Translations under genes and position numbers: made by a program
Origin: a bacterium
GTDB lineage: Bacteria; Dependentiae; Babeliae; Babeliales; RVW-14
Direction of reading: 5' to 3'
Length of the DNA stretch: 5,910 nucleotides
NCBI GenBank assembly: GCA_010027825.1
Contig: RGUK01000104.1
Span: forward strand, 1 to 5,910
Notes under the pieces: model-generated
The model's input: the letters and a program-made list of their open reading frames with translations, nothing else
What the model was told of the DNA's origin: nothing
The model's database searches: none
In this document: one piece after another, positions 5,347 through 5,910 of the stretch
Layout of the letters: the number at the start of each line of letters is the position of its first letter
Position numbering within the stretch: the first letter of the stretch is position 1

Positions 5347-5910
5347 CTACTGCCCCTGAGAGTCCCTTACTCTAGGCTCTGGAAGCGGAACCTCTACGCT
5401 CCCTACTGGAGTAAGCCCACGCGGTAGCGCTGTTTGGTTAAACTGCGGTAGGGGCTGTAAATCGTCAATATCATTAACAATCTGTGAAAGTTCCTGCTCA
5501 TTGTATCCCATCGATGCCGCAACCTTTTTGAGGTGTGCTTTGCGCCATGAGTCAATGTTTCGGATCTCATCTCGATACGCAAGGAACATTTGAATCTGTA
5601 GCGCCACATCATCTGCGGTAATATCCCTCGACAGCGTTACACGCCCCTGAAAGTCTTCAACTCCTTTAAAGCGAGCATAGTGCTTGAGCGCCATATTGAT
5701 ACATGACTCAATCTCGCCTACAGCATGAATCAGTAGGGCAATAAGCTCTGTGGACATCTCCCTAAGAGTAGCAGCACCAGGAGCTTCCTTAGACCCAGCA
5801 GATACTCCACGAGTGCGGTTGAACGCCACGCGATATAGTTGGTCCATTGTGGACTCAATCGCGGCAATCAATGCGTCCGTAGAAGCTGGCTCAATCACAT
5901 AGGGCTTTGC
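5347..5910 (-). CDS. Portal-like protein, C-terminal part (5'-truncated by window)
   Basis: The frame is open to the window edge. Before the GTG at 5898 it continues with GCA AAG CCC TAT (Ala-Lys-Pro-Tyr), so the GTG is internal and the N-terminus is outside. The visible 187 residues start with a PYVIEPASTDALIAAIES helix. They then show long helices typical of portal stem and wing regions, with VSAGSKEAPGAATLREMSTE followed by a helix of Leu, Ile and Ala, and then SRDITADDVALQIQMFLAYRD. The end is Pro-rich and probably disordered (LTPVGSVEVPLPEPRVRDSQ). The 'S-x-x-x-L ... G-x-S-A-G' and 'T-x-x-E' arrangement resembles C-termini of portal families such as DUF4055. The position just ahead of the Mu gpF-like gene is the classic portal location. 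The portal is the dodecameric DNA gate at one capsid vertex. Confidence is moderate, because the main clip and stem sequences are missing. Confidence 0.68.
   Translation of the reverse strand, partial: AKPYVIEPASTDALIAAIESTMDQLYRVAFNRTRGVSAGSKEAPGAATLREMSTELIALLIHAVGEIESCINMALKHYARFKGVEDFQGRVTLSRDITADDVALQIQMFLAYRDEIRNIDSWRKAHLKKVAASMGYNEQELSQIVNDIDDLQPLPQFNQTALPRGLTPVGSVEVPLPEPRVRDSQGQ

Noticed and set aside
5896..5898. GTG at 5898 as the true start of the rightmost gene
   Set aside because: The frame continues open to the window edge with plausible portal-like residues, and the protein would be far too short for a portal.

Overview
The window is a virion-assembly block of a tailed double-stranded DNA bacteriophage or prophage. 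Every gene I can support is on the minus strand, so the natural reading order runs from base 5910 down to base 1. Genes are packed with ATGA or TAATG stop/start overlaps or gaps of a few to about 30 bases. Several starts have purine-rich Shine-Dalgarno-like sequences, so the host should be a bacterium, but nothing here identifies which one. No integrase, tRNA, IS element, CRISPR array or host housekeeping gene is visible.

Capsid half (5910 to 2177, minus strand): the C-terminal part of a portal-like protein (cut by the window edge), a Mu gpF/SPP1 gp7-type minor head protein, a Mu gpG-like morphogenesis or tail-completion-like protein, an acidic coiled-coil scaffold-like protein, a small decoration or head-fibre candidate, and the probable major capsid protein. 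The order portal - minor head - scaffold - small protein - coat resembles phage SPP1. No prohead protease gene is present in this stretch. A strong intrinsic terminator (2120-2163) follows the capsid gene.

Neck/accessory half (2101 to 1, minus strand): an unrecognised 165-residue protein with a helical tail, a small charged helical protein, a cysteine-rich protein resembling YkgJ-type metal-binding domains, a second small charged protein that looks like a diverged relative of the first, and a protein that runs off the left edge. That last protein has a beta-rich N-terminal half joined to a helical half resembling head-tail connector (gp6/gp15-like) proteins. It is open for all 242 codons between its ATG at 726 and base 1.

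How it works together (inference): the coat protein, guided by the scaffold and nucleated on the portal, forms the prohead. The minor head and gpG-like proteins act at the portal vertex or neck, and the small protein may bind the shell. The left-hand connector-like protein would extend the portal after DNA packaging. The terminator probably makes coat transcripts more abundant than neck-gene transcripts. The least ordinary part is the small-gene cassette at 726-2101, where two related charged proteins flank a Cys-rich putative metal-binding protein. I see no convincing evidence of a wholly new system beyond that.
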